Part shown: positions 54,270 to 62,544 of the stretch, one piece after another
Position numbering within the stretch: position 1 is the stretch's first letter
Layout: each line of letters begins with the position of its first letter
Source: Pseudomonas sp. EpS/L25
Lineage (GTDB): Bacteria > Pseudomonadota > Gammaproteobacteria > Pseudomonadales > Pseudomonadaceae
Length of the DNA: 64,000 bases
Assembly (NCBI RefSeq): GCF_001512295.1
Contig: NZ_LNUP01000002.1
Coordinates: 1,600,567 to 1,664,566 of the forward strand
Direction: 5' to 3'
The notes under the pieces: generated by a model
What the model saw: only the letters and a program-made list of their open reading frames with translations
The model's database searches: none
Told to the model about the DNA's origin: nothing
Program-made: the position numbers and the translations under genes

Positions 54270-54274
54270 TTGCG

Positions 54275-55354
54275 TCAGCCGGCGAGCCTTCGTGCGATGG
54301 GCGCGTACACGTGGCCGGCGAACAGTCGGCGCGCGGTCCGGACGACCGAGGCCTGGATGGTAGTGCCGTCCGCGCCGCCGCGCGACAGCACCACGTCGAT
54401 ACCACCGCTGGGATGCTCCAGACGGACATTGGTCAGATCACGCGCCGACTCGCCGAGCAACGCCATCACCACGGTCTCCGGGGTGACGCAGGCGGTGGCC
54501 AGGCCGATGGAGCCGGTGATGGCCAGCGCCCGGTGACAGCTGTGCGGCATGAAGTAGCGCACCTGTAGGGTGCCACCCTGCTGCGGCGGGGAGATCAGCA
54601 CCGGCTTGGGGATCACCTTGCCGCTGACATCGCCCAGGCCCATGGCCCGACCCGCCTGCAGACGCAGGGCTTCGAGCCGCGCCAGCAACGTCGCGTTGGC
54701 GTCCAGCTCGGCCGGCCGCTCGCTGCCGGTCACGCCCAGGTGGCGGGCGTCGACGATCATCATCGGCATGGCCATGTCGATGCAGGTCACTGGCACGCCG
54801 TCGAAGACATCGGTGGCCCGGCCGGTGGGAAACAGCTTGCCGGTCTTGCTGCCCACGGCGTCGAGAAAGGTCAGCTGCACCGGCGCGGCGGTGCCGGGCA
54901 CGCCGTCGATGGCGGTGTCGCCCTCATAGCGCACCACGCCGCCGGGCGTGTGCACCAGGGAATCGACGAAGCTGTCGGTGTTGAGGTTACGGATGCGCAC
55001 CAGGGTCTTGCCGTCTCTGGCGGCGACCAGCCCCTGCTCCACGGCGAAGGGACCCACGGCGCAGAGCATGTTGCCGCAGTTGGGTGCGGTATCGACGCGC
55101 CGCTCGGCGACCATCACCTGGACGAAGAGATAGTCGACGTCGGCATCGGGATGACTGGACGGGCTGATGATGGCGACCTTGCTGGTCTGGGGACTGCCGC
55201 CACCGATGCCGTCGATTTCCAGCTCGTGGCCGGCACCCATGAGATCGATCAGCATCTCGTCGCGCTGGACGGGATCACTGGGCAGGTCGCTGGCGTGAAA
55301 GAAGGGGCCCTTGGAGGTGCCGCCTCGCATGAGAACGCAGGGAATACGTTGCAT
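54275..55354 (-). CDS. PrpF/GalD-family isomerase (4-oxalomesaconate tautomerase-like)
   Basis: 359 aa from ATG 55354 (MQRIPCVLMRGGTSKGPFF). The DAP-epimerase-like fold is duplicated. The N-terminal MRGGTSKG and GIGGGSPQTSKVAI blocks and RVDTAPNCGNMLCAVGPFAVE are typical of GalD and PrpF. GalD converts keto to enol oxalomesaconate in gallate degradation; PrpF isomerises 2-methylaconitate. No galA, galB or galC is visible here, and the neighbours are tricarboxylate transporters, so an aconitate-like substrate is plausible. It is first in the minus-strand operon and diverges from a LysR gene. Confidence 0.85.
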   Translation of the reverse strand: MQRIPCVLMRGGTSKGPFFHASDLPSDPVQRDEMLIDLMGAGHELEIDGIGGGSPQTSKVAIISPSSHPDADVDYLFVQVMVAERRVDTAPNCGNMLCAVGPFAVEQGLVAARDGKTLVRIRNLNTDSFVDSLVHTPGGVVRYEGDTAIDGVPGTAAPVQLTFLDAVGSKTGKLFPTGRATDVFDGVPVTCIDMAMPMMIVDARHLGVTGSERPAELDANATLLARLEALRLQAGRAMGLGDVSGKVIPKPVLISPPQQGGTLQVRYFMPHSCHRALAITGSIGLATACVTPETVVMALLGESARDLTNVRLEHPSGGIDVVLSRGGADGTTIQASVVRTARRLFAGHVYAPIARRLAG

Positions 55355-55499
55355 GACTTCTGACTCTTGTTGATCAATAGCGGTTATTGATGTTCTAGGA
55401 GCAAGATTGGCAGCCAGAGATAAATCTATCCAATGCAAATATCAGCGCTATTATTCCACTTGGATAATCAATAAACTGGGTTTCCGGGACAGGGCGTTC

Positions 55500-56399
55500 A
55501 TGGACTACGAGCTGCAAGACATTCGATCTTTCGTGAAAATCGCCGAACTGGGCAGCTTCCATGAGGCGGCCGATGCTCTGCACCTGTCGCAGCCGGCCTT
55601 GAGTCGGCGCATCAAGAAGCTGGAAGACGGCCTGGGCACGCCCCTGCTCGAACGCACCACTCGTCGCGTCGGCCTCACCAGCGTCGGGCGCGATTTCCTG
55701 CCCAAGGCGCGCCGGCTGCTGGACGATTTCGAGGATTCCATCCTCAGCATCCGCGAACTGGCCGAGCGCCAGACCGGCCAGGTCACCCTGGCCTGCATTC
55801 CCACCGCGGCCTTCTACTTCCTGCCCTCGGTGATCCGCCAGTACAACGAGCAATACCCCAAGATCCGCATCCGGCTGCTGGACCTCAGTGCCAACGACGG
55901 CCTGGAAGCCGTGTTGCGCGGCGAGGCCGACTTCGGCATCAACATGCTCAGCGGCCAGCACCCGGACATCGAATTCGTGCCTCTGGTGCAGGAGCAATTC
56001 GTACTGGCCTGTCGGCGTGACCACGAACTGGCCGGACGCCCGTCGATCAGTTGGGCCGAGCTGGTCGAGCACCGCCTGATCGGCGTGGGGCGCCTGAGCG
56101 GTAACCGGGTGCTGCTCGACCATGCCCTCTCCGCACGGGGCATCCGCCCCAAGTGGTTCTATGAGGTGCAGCACCTGTCCACCTCCCTGGGCATGGTGGA
56201 AGCCGGCCTCGGCGTCTCGGCCATGCCCAGCCTGGCCATGCCGGATGCCGACCACCCGACCCTGGTCAGCGTGCCCCTCAGCGATCCGGAAGTGACGCGG
56301 ACCCTCGGCCTGGTCTCGCGCCGTGGCGCCTCGCTGTCGCCCGCCGCGGAAAAATTCGTCGCCATCCTGCTCGGCCAGTGGCAGACCGAACGGCCCTAG
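55500..56399 (+). CDS. LysR-family regulator
   Basis: 299 aa from ATG 55500 (MDYELQDIRSFVKIAELG). Winged helix at residues 5-62 (SFHEAADALHLSQPALSRRIKKLE), then effector domain. It diverges from the PrpF/GalD-like gene with 145 bp between them, the usual arrangement for a LysR activator and its target operon. The intergenic DNA is AT-rich with short dyads (TAGCGGTTATTG) that could hold the binding site. The frame is open to 55407, which would cover the promoter. Confidence 0.9.
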   Translation: MDYELQDIRSFVKIAELGSFHEAADALHLSQPALSRRIKKLEDGLGTPLLERTTRRVGLTSVGRDFLPKARRLLDDFEDSILSIRELAERQTGQVTLACIPTAAFYFLPSVIRQYNEQYPKIRIRLLDLSANDGLEAVLRGEADFGINMLSGQHPDIEFVPLVQEQFVLACRRDHELAGRPSISWAELVEHRLIGVGRLSGNRVLLDHALSARGIRPKWFYEVQHLSTSLGMVEAGLGVSAMPSLAMPDADHPTLVSVPLSDPEVTRTLGLVSRRGASLSPAAEKFVAILLGQWQTERP

Positions 56400-56410
56400 C
56401 CCGGGCCTGC

Positions 56411-56435
56411 GCCCCGGCACGGCTTGCGCCGGGGC
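56411..56435. terminator. Hairpin after the LysR gene
   Basis: GCCCCGGC with GCCGGGGC and a 9-base loop, 12 bp after the stop. No T tract. It separates the LysR gene from the oxidase operon. Confidence 0.6.
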
Positions 56436-56518
56436 GGCCAAGCGCCAGTATCCAGTGAACGTCGCGCCCGGTCGGGCGGTCTGTTGGCTGCAACAACTGG
56501 TTACGGTCGGGTCCGCTT

Positions 56519-57460
56519 ATGTCCTTTGCGCGAAAGTCGCGTCGTTCTTCTTCCTGTCCGGGGAGTACCTCGAGGCACCGACTGGCGGCCGGGTCCATCG
56601 CTGGCCTGCTGCTGGCCGCTTCGCTCAGCGGATGTTCGCCGCTGCAGCACGGCTTTCTCGCCCCGGCCGGTCTCGCCGCCAGTGGCGAACGCGACCTGCT
56701 GCTGTGGATCGTCGGCCTGGCGCTGGTGGTGGTCCTGCCGGTAATCCTGCTCACCCCGCTGATCGTCTGGCGCTATCGCCACGGCAATGACCGCGCCGCC
56801 TACCGGCCGCGCAGGGAATTCTCCTGGCTGCTGGACCTCTTCGCCTGGGGCGTGCCGGCGCTGATCGTCGCGGTCCTGGCGGTACTGGTCTGGACCCGCA
56901 CCCACAGCCTCGATCCCTATCGCTCGCCAACGCCCAACGTGGCGCCGCTGGAGGTCCAGGTGATCGGCCTGGACTGGAAGTGGCTGTTTCTCTATCCCGA
57001 CCAGCGCATCGCCACGGTCAATGAGCTGGTCTTGCCGGCGGGGCGGCCGGTACAGCTCAGGCTCACCAGCGATACGGTGATGCAATCCCTGCTGTTGCCG
57101 CGCCTGGGCGGCCAGATCTACGCCATGGCCGGCATGCAGACCCAGCGCTATCTGCAGATTCCGGCGCCCGGCCAATTCGAGGGCCGCAACGCCCAGTACA
57201 GCGGCGAGGGCTTCCAGGACCAGCATTTCCCGATCCGGGTGCTGGATGCGAAGGACTTCCAGGCCTGGACCGAGAACGGCACTCAGGCCCGCGAAGCCCT
57301 GGACTGCGCCCATTACCAGGTGCTGGCGCGCCCCGGCACCCTGGAGCAGGCCGCCCGGTTGCGCCTGACCCAACCCGCCCTCTTCGCCTGGGTGCTGGCC
57401 CGCTATCGCCAGCATCCGGTACCCGCCTGCGACACCTTCCAGAGAGCCACCCATGACTGA
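56519..57460 (+). CDS. cyoA: Cytochrome bo3-type quinol oxidase subunit II (CyoA-like)
   Basis: 313 aa. The N-terminal basic stretch and signal end in a lipobox LSGC (Cys39). Two membrane helices lie near 62-83 and 105-124. The cupredoxin domain has VQVIGLDWKWLFLYPD and YAMAGMQTQRY, with SGEGFQDQHF where CuA oxidases have their Cys and His ligands; their absence marks a quinol oxidase. The start is uncertain: no good ribosome site precedes ATG 56519, but no other in-frame start would keep the signal. It overlaps cyoB by 8 bp. Confidence 0.87.
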   Translation: MSFARKSRRSSSCPGSTSRHRLAAGSIAGLLLAASLSGCSPLQHGFLAPAGLAASGERDLLLWIVGLALVVVLPVILLTPLIVWRYRHGNDRAAYRPRREFSWLLDLFAWGVPALIVAVLAVLVWTRTHSLDPYRSPTPNVAPLEVQVIGLDWKWLFLYPDQRIATVNELVLPAGRPVQLRLTSDTVMQSLLLPRLGGQIYAMAGMQTQRYLQIPAPGQFEGRNAQYSGEGFQDQHFPIRVLDAKDFQAWTENGTQAREALDCAHYQVLARPGTLEQAARLRLTQPALFAWVLARYRQHPVPACDTFQRATHD

Positions 57461-59516
57461 ATCCTCGGCCCTCTGGCAGTTCCTGTTCGGCCGCCTGGGT
57501 TATGACGCCCTGCCCTTCTACAGCCTGATCGCCACCTGCGGCGCCAGCGTGGTGATCCTCGGCGCCCTCGCCGCCGCCGGGGCGATCACCTGGCTCGGCA
57601 AGTGGCGCTATCTCTGGCGGGAATGGTTCACCAGCCTGGACCACAAGCGCATCGGCATCCTGTATGTGGTGCTGGCCCTGGTCATGTTCAGCCGCGGCGT
57701 AGTGGAAGGCGTGATGATGCGCACCCAGCAGGCCCTGGCCATCGATGCGCCGGGCTATCTGCCACCGGAGCACTTCGGCCAGCTGTTCAGCACCCACGGC
57801 ACCATCATGGTGTTCTTCGTCGCCATGCCCTTTCTCACCGGGCTGATCAACTTCGTCATGCCGCTGCAGATCGGCGCTCGCGACGTGCGCTTTCCGCTGC
57901 TCAACGCCATCAGCCTCTGGCTGACCGTGGCCGGTGCCGCCCTGGTGATGGTCTCGCTGGTGCTGGGGCGTTTTTCCACCGGTGGCTGGAGCGGCTACCC
58001 GCCCTATACCGGCGTCCAATACCAGCCCGGCGTCGGCCCGGACTACTGGATCTGGGCGCTGACCCTGAGCTCCCTGGGCAGCACCCTCACCGGCCTCAAC
58101 TTCGCGGTCACCCTCTACAAGGAAAGAGCGCCGGGGATGCGCCTGTTCCAGATGTCGCTGTTCAGCTGGACAGCGCTGTGCACCAGCATCCTGATGATCT
58201 TCGCCATGCCGCCGCTGACCGTGGCCACCCTGCTGCTGGCCCTGGACCGCTACCTGGACTTCCATTTCTTCACCAATACCCAGGGCGGCAACCTGATGAA
58301 CTACATCAACCTCTTCTGGCTGTTCGGCCACCCGGAGGTGTACATCCTGATCCTGCCGGCCTTCGGGGTGTTCTCCGAGGTCTTCGCCACCTTCTCCACC
58401 AAGCGGCTCTATGGCTATCACTCGCTGGTCTGGGCCACCCTGGTGATCGCCGTGCTGTCCTTTACCGTCTGGCTGCACCACTTCTTCACCATGGGCCAGA
58501 GCCCGAAGATCAATGCCGCCTTCGGCATCGCCACCATGCTCATCGGCATCCCCACCGGGGTGAAGATCTACGACTGGATGGCGACCATGTTCCGCGGCCG
58601 CATCCGCCTGACCACGCCGCTGATCTATGCGGTGATGTTCATCATGCTGTTCGTCATCGGCGGCCTCACCGGCATCACCCTGGCCACGCCGCCGGTGGAC
58701 TACCAGGTGCACAACACCGTCTACCTGGTCGCCCACTTCCACAACATGCTGATCCCCGGAATGCTGTTCGGCATGCTGGCGGGCTATCACTTCTGGTTTC
58801 CCAAGGCCTTCGGCTTTCGCCTCGACGAGCGCTGGGGCCGCATCGCTGCCCTGAATTTCGGCCTGGGCTTCATCCTCGCCTTCATGCCGTTGTACGTGCT
58901 GGGTGTCTCCGGCCTGCCGCGGCGCAGCCAGGCCATCCACAACCCCGATTTCGCCCCGCTGCTGTGGGTCGCCGAACTCGGCGCTATGGTGCTGCTGGCC
59001 GCCACGGCCAGCCTGGTGATCCAGCTGGTGGTGAGCATCCGCCGCCGCGACGGTGCGCGGGTACCGGCGGGCGACCCCTGGAACGGCCGCACTCTGGAAT
59101 GGGCGGTCGCCGCGCCGCCGCCGGAGTACAACTTCGCCGTGCCGCTGCCGATCAACGACCGCGATCCCTTCACCTGGCTCAAGGAACACGGCCTGGCCTA
59201 CGACCGGCCGCGCACCTATGCCGACATCGTCCTGCCGAAGAACAGTGCCGTCCCGGCCATCGTCGGCGCGGCGGGCTTCGCCTGCGCCTTCGGCCTGGTC
59301 TGGCATATCGGCTGGATGGCGGTACTGGGCCTGCTGGTAGCCTGGGGCGCAGTGATCGCCCGCAGTTTCCAGCGCGATACCGAGCGACTGATCTCGGCGG
59401 CGGACATCCGGCGCGAACACGAGGCCTGGCTGGATGAGGTCGCCGCGACGCGGGCGGTCAACCGTGACGAGGAAACCGGGCCGAGCAATCGCGGCCTGGC
59501 GGAGCTGGGGCCATGA
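57453..59516 (+). CDS. cyoB: Cytochrome bo3-type quinol oxidase subunit I (CyoB-like)
   Basis: 687 aa, haem-copper oxidase with about 15 helices. Ligands seen: low-spin haem His in FSTHGTIMVFF, CuB His and cross-linked Tyr in FGHPEVYILILP, the CuB His pair in VWLHHFFTMG and the haem ligands in VAHFHNMLIPGM. The GHPEVYI motif also carries the K-channel Tyr and Glu of proton-pumping type A oxidases. It reduces O2 to water with quinol as donor. Overlaps cyoA by 8 bp and cyoC by 4 bp. Confidence 0.94.
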   Translation: MTESSALWQFLFGRLGYDALPFYSLIATCGASVVILGALAAAGAITWLGKWRYLWREWFTSLDHKRIGILYVVLALVMFSRGVVEGVMMRTQQALAIDAPGYLPPEHFGQLFSTHGTIMVFFVAMPFLTGLINFVMPLQIGARDVRFPLLNAISLWLTVAGAALVMVSLVLGRFSTGGWSGYPPYTGVQYQPGVGPDYWIWALTLSSLGSTLTGLNFAVTLYKERAPGMRLFQMSLFSWTALCTSILMIFAMPPLTVATLLLALDRYLDFHFFTNTQGGNLMNYINLFWLFGHPEVYILILPAFGVFSEVFATFSTKRLYGYHSLVWATLVIAVLSFTVWLHHFFTMGQSPKINAAFGIATMLIGIPTGVKIYDWMATMFRGRIRLTTPLIYAVMFIMLFVIGGLTGITLATPPVDYQVHNTVYLVAHFHNMLIPGMLFGMLAGYHFWFPKAFGFRLDERWGRIAALNFGLGFILAFMPLYVLGVSGLPRRSQAIHNPDFAPLLWVAELGAMVLLAATASLVIQLVVSIRRRDGARVPAGDPWNGRTLEWAVAAPPPEYNFAVPLPINDRDPFTWLKEHGLAYDRPRTYADIVLPKNSAVPAIVGAAGFACAFGLVWHIGWMAVLGLLVAWGAVIARSFQRDTERLISAADIRREHEAWLDEVAATRAVNRDEETGPSNRGLAELGP

Positions 59517-60142
59517 GTCCGCGCGATATGAACCACGCCGGCCTCAACGTCGGCGCCACCGACCACGCCACCCACGCCGAGGCCGAGTACTCGCTGTTCG
59601 GCTTCTGGATCTTCCTGATGAGTGACGCCCTGGTGTTCGCGCTGCTGTTCGCGATCTACGCGACGCTGCAGCACGCCACTGCCGGGGGACCGGTCGCCCG
59701 GGACGTCTTCGAGATCGGTAGCGTGACCCTGCAGACCCTGGCGCTGCTGGCCAGCAGCTTCACCTACGGCCTGGCGTCACTGGCGATGAAGTACCACGAG
59801 GGTCGCCTGCGGCCCCTGGTGATCTGGCTGCTGGTGACCCTGGCCCTGGGCCTGGTCTTTCTCGGCCTGGAACTGCACGACTTCCTCGGCATGGCGGACC
59901 AGGGCGCCCTGCCCCAGCGCAGCGCCTTTCTCTCGGCCTTCTTCGCCCTGGTGTGCATGCACGGCGTCCACGTCGCCAGTGGCTGTCTGTGGCTGGTGGT
60001 GATGCTGGTGCAGCTCAAGGTGTTCGGCCTGGATACGTCGGTGAAGACCCGGCTGATGCGCCTGGGCCTGTTCTGGCATTTTCTCGATATCGTCTGGGTG
60101 GCCATCCTCTCGGTGGTCTACCTGCAGGGGCTGCTGCCATGA
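59513..60142 (+). CDS. cyoC: Cytochrome bo3-type quinol oxidase subunit III (CyoC-like)
   Basis: 209 aa, five helices. Family blocks: YSLFGFWIFLMSDALVFALLF, LGLELHDFLGMADQGALPQRSAFLSAFF and the C-terminal LFWHFLDIVWVAILSVVYL. It stabilises the catalytic subunit. It overlaps cyoB and cyoD by 4 bp each, so the four cyo genes are translationally coupled. Confidence 0.92.
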   Translation: MSPRDMNHAGLNVGATDHATHAEAEYSLFGFWIFLMSDALVFALLFAIYATLQHATAGGPVARDVFEIGSVTLQTLALLASSFTYGLASLAMKYHEGRLRPLVIWLLVTLALGLVFLGLELHDFLGMADQGALPQRSAFLSAFFALVCMHGVHVASGCLWLVVMLVQLKVFGLDTSVKTRLMRLGLFWHFLDIVWVAILSVVYLQGLLP

Positions 60143-60447
60143 AGCGGGATGACTATCGTCGGGAGCTGACGAGCTATGTGATCGGCCTGGGATTGGCCGT
60201 GACGCTGAGCCTGGTCCCCATCGGCCTGGTGCTTTTCCCGACCTGGCCACGGGGGACGACCCTGGCCATCGTCTTCGGCCTGGGCCTGCTGCAGATCCTG
60301 GTACACCTGCGCTGCTTCCTGCACGTCAGCCTGGGCCGCTCGCACCGCCACGACCTCTATCTGCTGCTGTTCACCAGCCTGATCCTGGTGCTGATGGTGG
60401 TGGGCAGCCTGGTGGTGCTGGGTGATCTGCAGCACCGCATGCATTGA
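60139..60447 (+). CDS. cyoD: Cytochrome bo3-type quinol oxidase subunit IV (CyoD-like)
   Basis: 102 aa with three helices (about 12-32, 40-58, 72-94). HLRCFLHVSLGRSHRHDLYLLLFT is typical of CyoD. The start ATG 60139 overlaps the cyoC stop. No cyoE (haem O synthase) follows: the next DNA is a terminator and a MITE. The haem O enzyme must be supplied from elsewhere. Confidence 0.88.
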   Translation: MKRDDYRRELTSYVIGLGLAVTLSLVPIGLVLFPTWPRGTTLAIVFGLGLLQILVHLRCFLHVSLGRSHRHDLYLLLFTSLILVLMVVGSLVVLGDLQHRMH

Positions 60448-60480
60448 TCGGCTTGCCGCCCAGGTGCGCGGCAAGCCGAT
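60447..60480. terminator. Terminator of the cyo operon
   Basis: ATCGGCTTGCCGC with GCGGCAAGCCGAT, a 13-bp perfect stem with an 8-base loop, followed by CTCTTT. It begins on the last base of the cyoD stop codon. Confidence 0.88.
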
Positions 60481-60494
60481 CTCTTTGCACCTTA

Positions 60495-60634
60495 GAACCT
60501 GTTCACGATCTCGCGAGCTAGAGACAAACAAGGCGAAAATGCCTGAGGAAGCGGAGTTTACGAGTGGTAAATGAGCATTCCGAAGGCATTTTCAACGCCG
60601 TTTGGCCGACGCGCAGCAGATCGTGAAAAGGTTC
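60495..60634 (+). repeat. MITE family B, copy B3
   Basis: 140 bp with termini GAACCTGTTCACGAT and ATCGTGAAAAGGTTC, flanked by perfect TTA repeats (60492-60494, 60635-60637). The right TTA is the complement of the TAA stop of the convergent dehydrogenase gene. The core has GAGTTTACGAGTGGTAAATG, shared with A1 and A2. It is non-coding. Confidence 0.88.
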
Positions 60635-61930
60635 TTACTGGGTGCGCGTCACCCGCCAGACGGTATTGGCCAGGTCGTCGGCGATGATGACGCCGCCGCG
60701 CTGATCCACCGCCACCCCGACCGGTCGGCCGCGGGTCTTGCCATCGTCGCCGAAGAATCCGGTGGCGAAGTCGATGGGCTCGCCGGCCGGACGTCCCTGC
60801 TGGAAGGGCACGAAGACCACCCGGTAGCCTACCGGCTTGTCGCGGTTCCAGCTGCCGTGTTCACCGACGAAGACCCCATCGGTGAATTGCCCGCCCACCG
60901 CCGCGGTGGAAAAGGCCACGCCCAGGGCAGCGACATGGGAGCCCAGGCTGTAGTCGGGCTTGATGGCCGCGGCCACCTTGGCCGGGTCCTGCGGCTGGGC
61001 GCGGGTATCGACGTTCTGCCCCCAGTAGCTGTAGGGCCAGCCGTAGAAGCCCCCTTCGCGGATGGAGGTCAGGTAATCCGGCACCAGGTCCGGGCCGATT
61101 TCGTCGCGCTCGTTGGCCACCGCCCACAGCTGGCCGCTACCGGGCTGCATGGCCAGGGCCGTGGGGTTGCGCACCCCGGTGGCGTAGGTCTTGTGGGCGC
61201 CGCTCTGGGCATCGATCTGCCAGATCACCGCGCGATCCACCTCCACCTCCATGCCGCGCTCGCCGACGTTGCTGTTGGAGCCGATGCCCACGTACAGATA
61301 ACGGCCATCGGGGCTGACGGTGAGCGCCTTGGTCCAGTGGTGGTTGATCGCCGCCGGCAGGTCCACCAGCTTGTCGGGCGCGGCGCTGGCCTGGGTCTGA
61401 CCATCCTGGTAGGGGAAACTCACCAGGGCATCCTGGTTGGCCACGTAGATGCGGCCATTGGCGAAGGCCAGGCCATAGGGCGCGTTGAGATTCTCGGCGA
61501 ACACCGTCTTGAGTTCGTATTTGCCGTCGCCGTCGGCGTCGCGCAGCAGGGTCAGGCGATTGCCGCCCTTCACCTGGGTGTTGCCCTGGGCCTTGATGTA
61601 GCCGGCGATGACGTCCTTGGGCTTCAGCTTGGGCGCGTTCCCACCACGGCCCTCGGCCACCAGGATGTCGCCATTGGGCAGCACCAGCATCTGCCGCGGA
61701 ATGCGCAGGTCGGTAGCGATGGCGGTGATGGTGTAGCCCTGGGGCACGGTGGGCGTGCGATCGCCCCAGGGGGCCGGTTCGGCGATTTTCATGCTCGGCA
61801 AGAGGCCGCGCTGGGGTTCGGGCAGCTTGGGATCGGGGCCGCGGGCCTGGGTGTCGGCGCCACCCTCGTTGCCGCAGGCGGCCAGCAGCACGGCCAGACC
61901 GAGGATGCTCAAGGCTCTTGGAGTGCTCAT
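60635..61930 (-). CDS. PQQ-type sugar dehydrogenase, sorbosone-dehydrogenase-like lipoprotein
   Basis: 431 aa from ATG 61930. The start MSTPRALSILGLAVLLAACG has a lipobox (LAAC, Cys19). The rest is a beta-propeller: IPRQMLVLPNGDILVAEG, LNAPYGLAFANGRIYVAN, GIGSNSNVGERG and GVFVGEHGSWNR, which are the blocks of PQQ-dependent glucose/sorbosone dehydrogenases. It would oxidise a sugar or aldose in the periplasm if PQQ is made. The gene overlaps the upstream DUF2231 gene by 4 bp. Its stop codon is the MITE B3 target duplication. Confidence 0.88.
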   Translation of the reverse strand: MSTPRALSILGLAVLLAACGNEGGADTQARGPDPKLPEPQRGLLPSMKIAEPAPWGDRTPTVPQGYTITAIATDLRIPRQMLVLPNGDILVAEGRGGNAPKLKPKDVIAGYIKAQGNTQVKGGNRLTLLRDADGDGKYELKTVFAENLNAPYGLAFANGRIYVANQDALVSFPYQDGQTQASAAPDKLVDLPAAINHHWTKALTVSPDGRYLYVGIGSNSNVGERGMEVEVDRAVIWQIDAQSGAHKTYATGVRNPTALAMQPGSGQLWAVANERDEIGPDLVPDYLTSIREGGFYGWPYSYWGQNVDTRAQPQDPAKVAAAIKPDYSLGSHVAALGVAFSTAAVGGQFTDGVFVGEHGSWNRDKPVGYRVVFVPFQQGRPAGEPIDFATGFFGDDGKTRGRPVGVAVDQRGGVIIADDLANTVWRVTRTQ

Positions 61931-62355
61931 CGGACTACCTCCGAACGCAGGTTGGACAGACCGATCCAGGCAGCCACCAGGCTCAGCACCGAGACCACTA
62001 CCGAGAGGATCAGCCCAGCAGGCATTACCGCCCAGGCATCCTTGGCGTGTTCGAAGGCGTTGACCAGCCCCAGCACCCAGGCCAGCAGCAGCAGGAGAAA
62101 ATAGGCCGCCGGCCGGCGACCGCGGAAACGCGCGCCGAACAGATTGCCCAGGGCGAACAGCAACGCCAGGCCGGAGAGCAACAGCGCCCCGGCGATCAGC
62201 CAGGCGGCGAAGTTGGCCCACTGGATCTGGTAGGTCTGGTAGTAGGCGATGTCGCTGATCAGCGCACCGATGAACAGCGGGATGGAACCGGCCAGCAACA
62301 GCGCATGCAGCGGGCCGGGCCGAACGGGATAGGAACGATGAGCAGCTACGGTCAC
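61927..62355 (-). CDS. DUF2231 membrane protein
   Basis: 142 aa from GTG 62355, which follows AAGGAGTCGTCC. Four hydrophobic segments near 17-32, 42-66, 79-97 and 106-127. The start PVRPGPLHALLLAGSIPLFIG and WANFAAWLIAGALL fit DUF2231, a family often found with sorbosone-dehydrogenase genes. It may link the dehydrogenase to the respiratory chain; this is a guess from gene pairing. The frame is open to 62418 but lacks a ribosome site there. Confidence 0.78.
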   Translation of the reverse strand: MTVAAHRSYPVRPGPLHALLLAGSIPLFIGALISDIAYYQTYQIQWANFAAWLIAGALLLSGLALLFALGNLFGARFRGRRPAAYFLLLLLAWVLGLVNAFEHAKDAWAVMPAGLILSVVVSVLSLVAAWIGLSNLRSEVVR

Positions 62356-62544
62356 GGACGACTCCTTTTCATGACGGGCGCCGCGGGCCATACAGCCAGC
62401 GCGGCGAGAAGGACGCACTGAAAGGGATTGCCCACGCGCCGGGTTAGTTCAGCCGTTTCGCCTGGCGGACACCTCTTGCAAAAGACTGGCTGGCGGTCGG
62501 GCCATTCGTGATAAAAGTCAGTTTTATTACAAGACAGCTTGCCC

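Noticed and set aside
57063..59420. Very long minus-strand open frame (785 codons) opposite the oxidase genes
   Set aside because: It is antisense to clear oxidase subunits I and II. Its product is His/Gln/Arg-rich with no fold, the usual mirror of GC-rich coding DNA.
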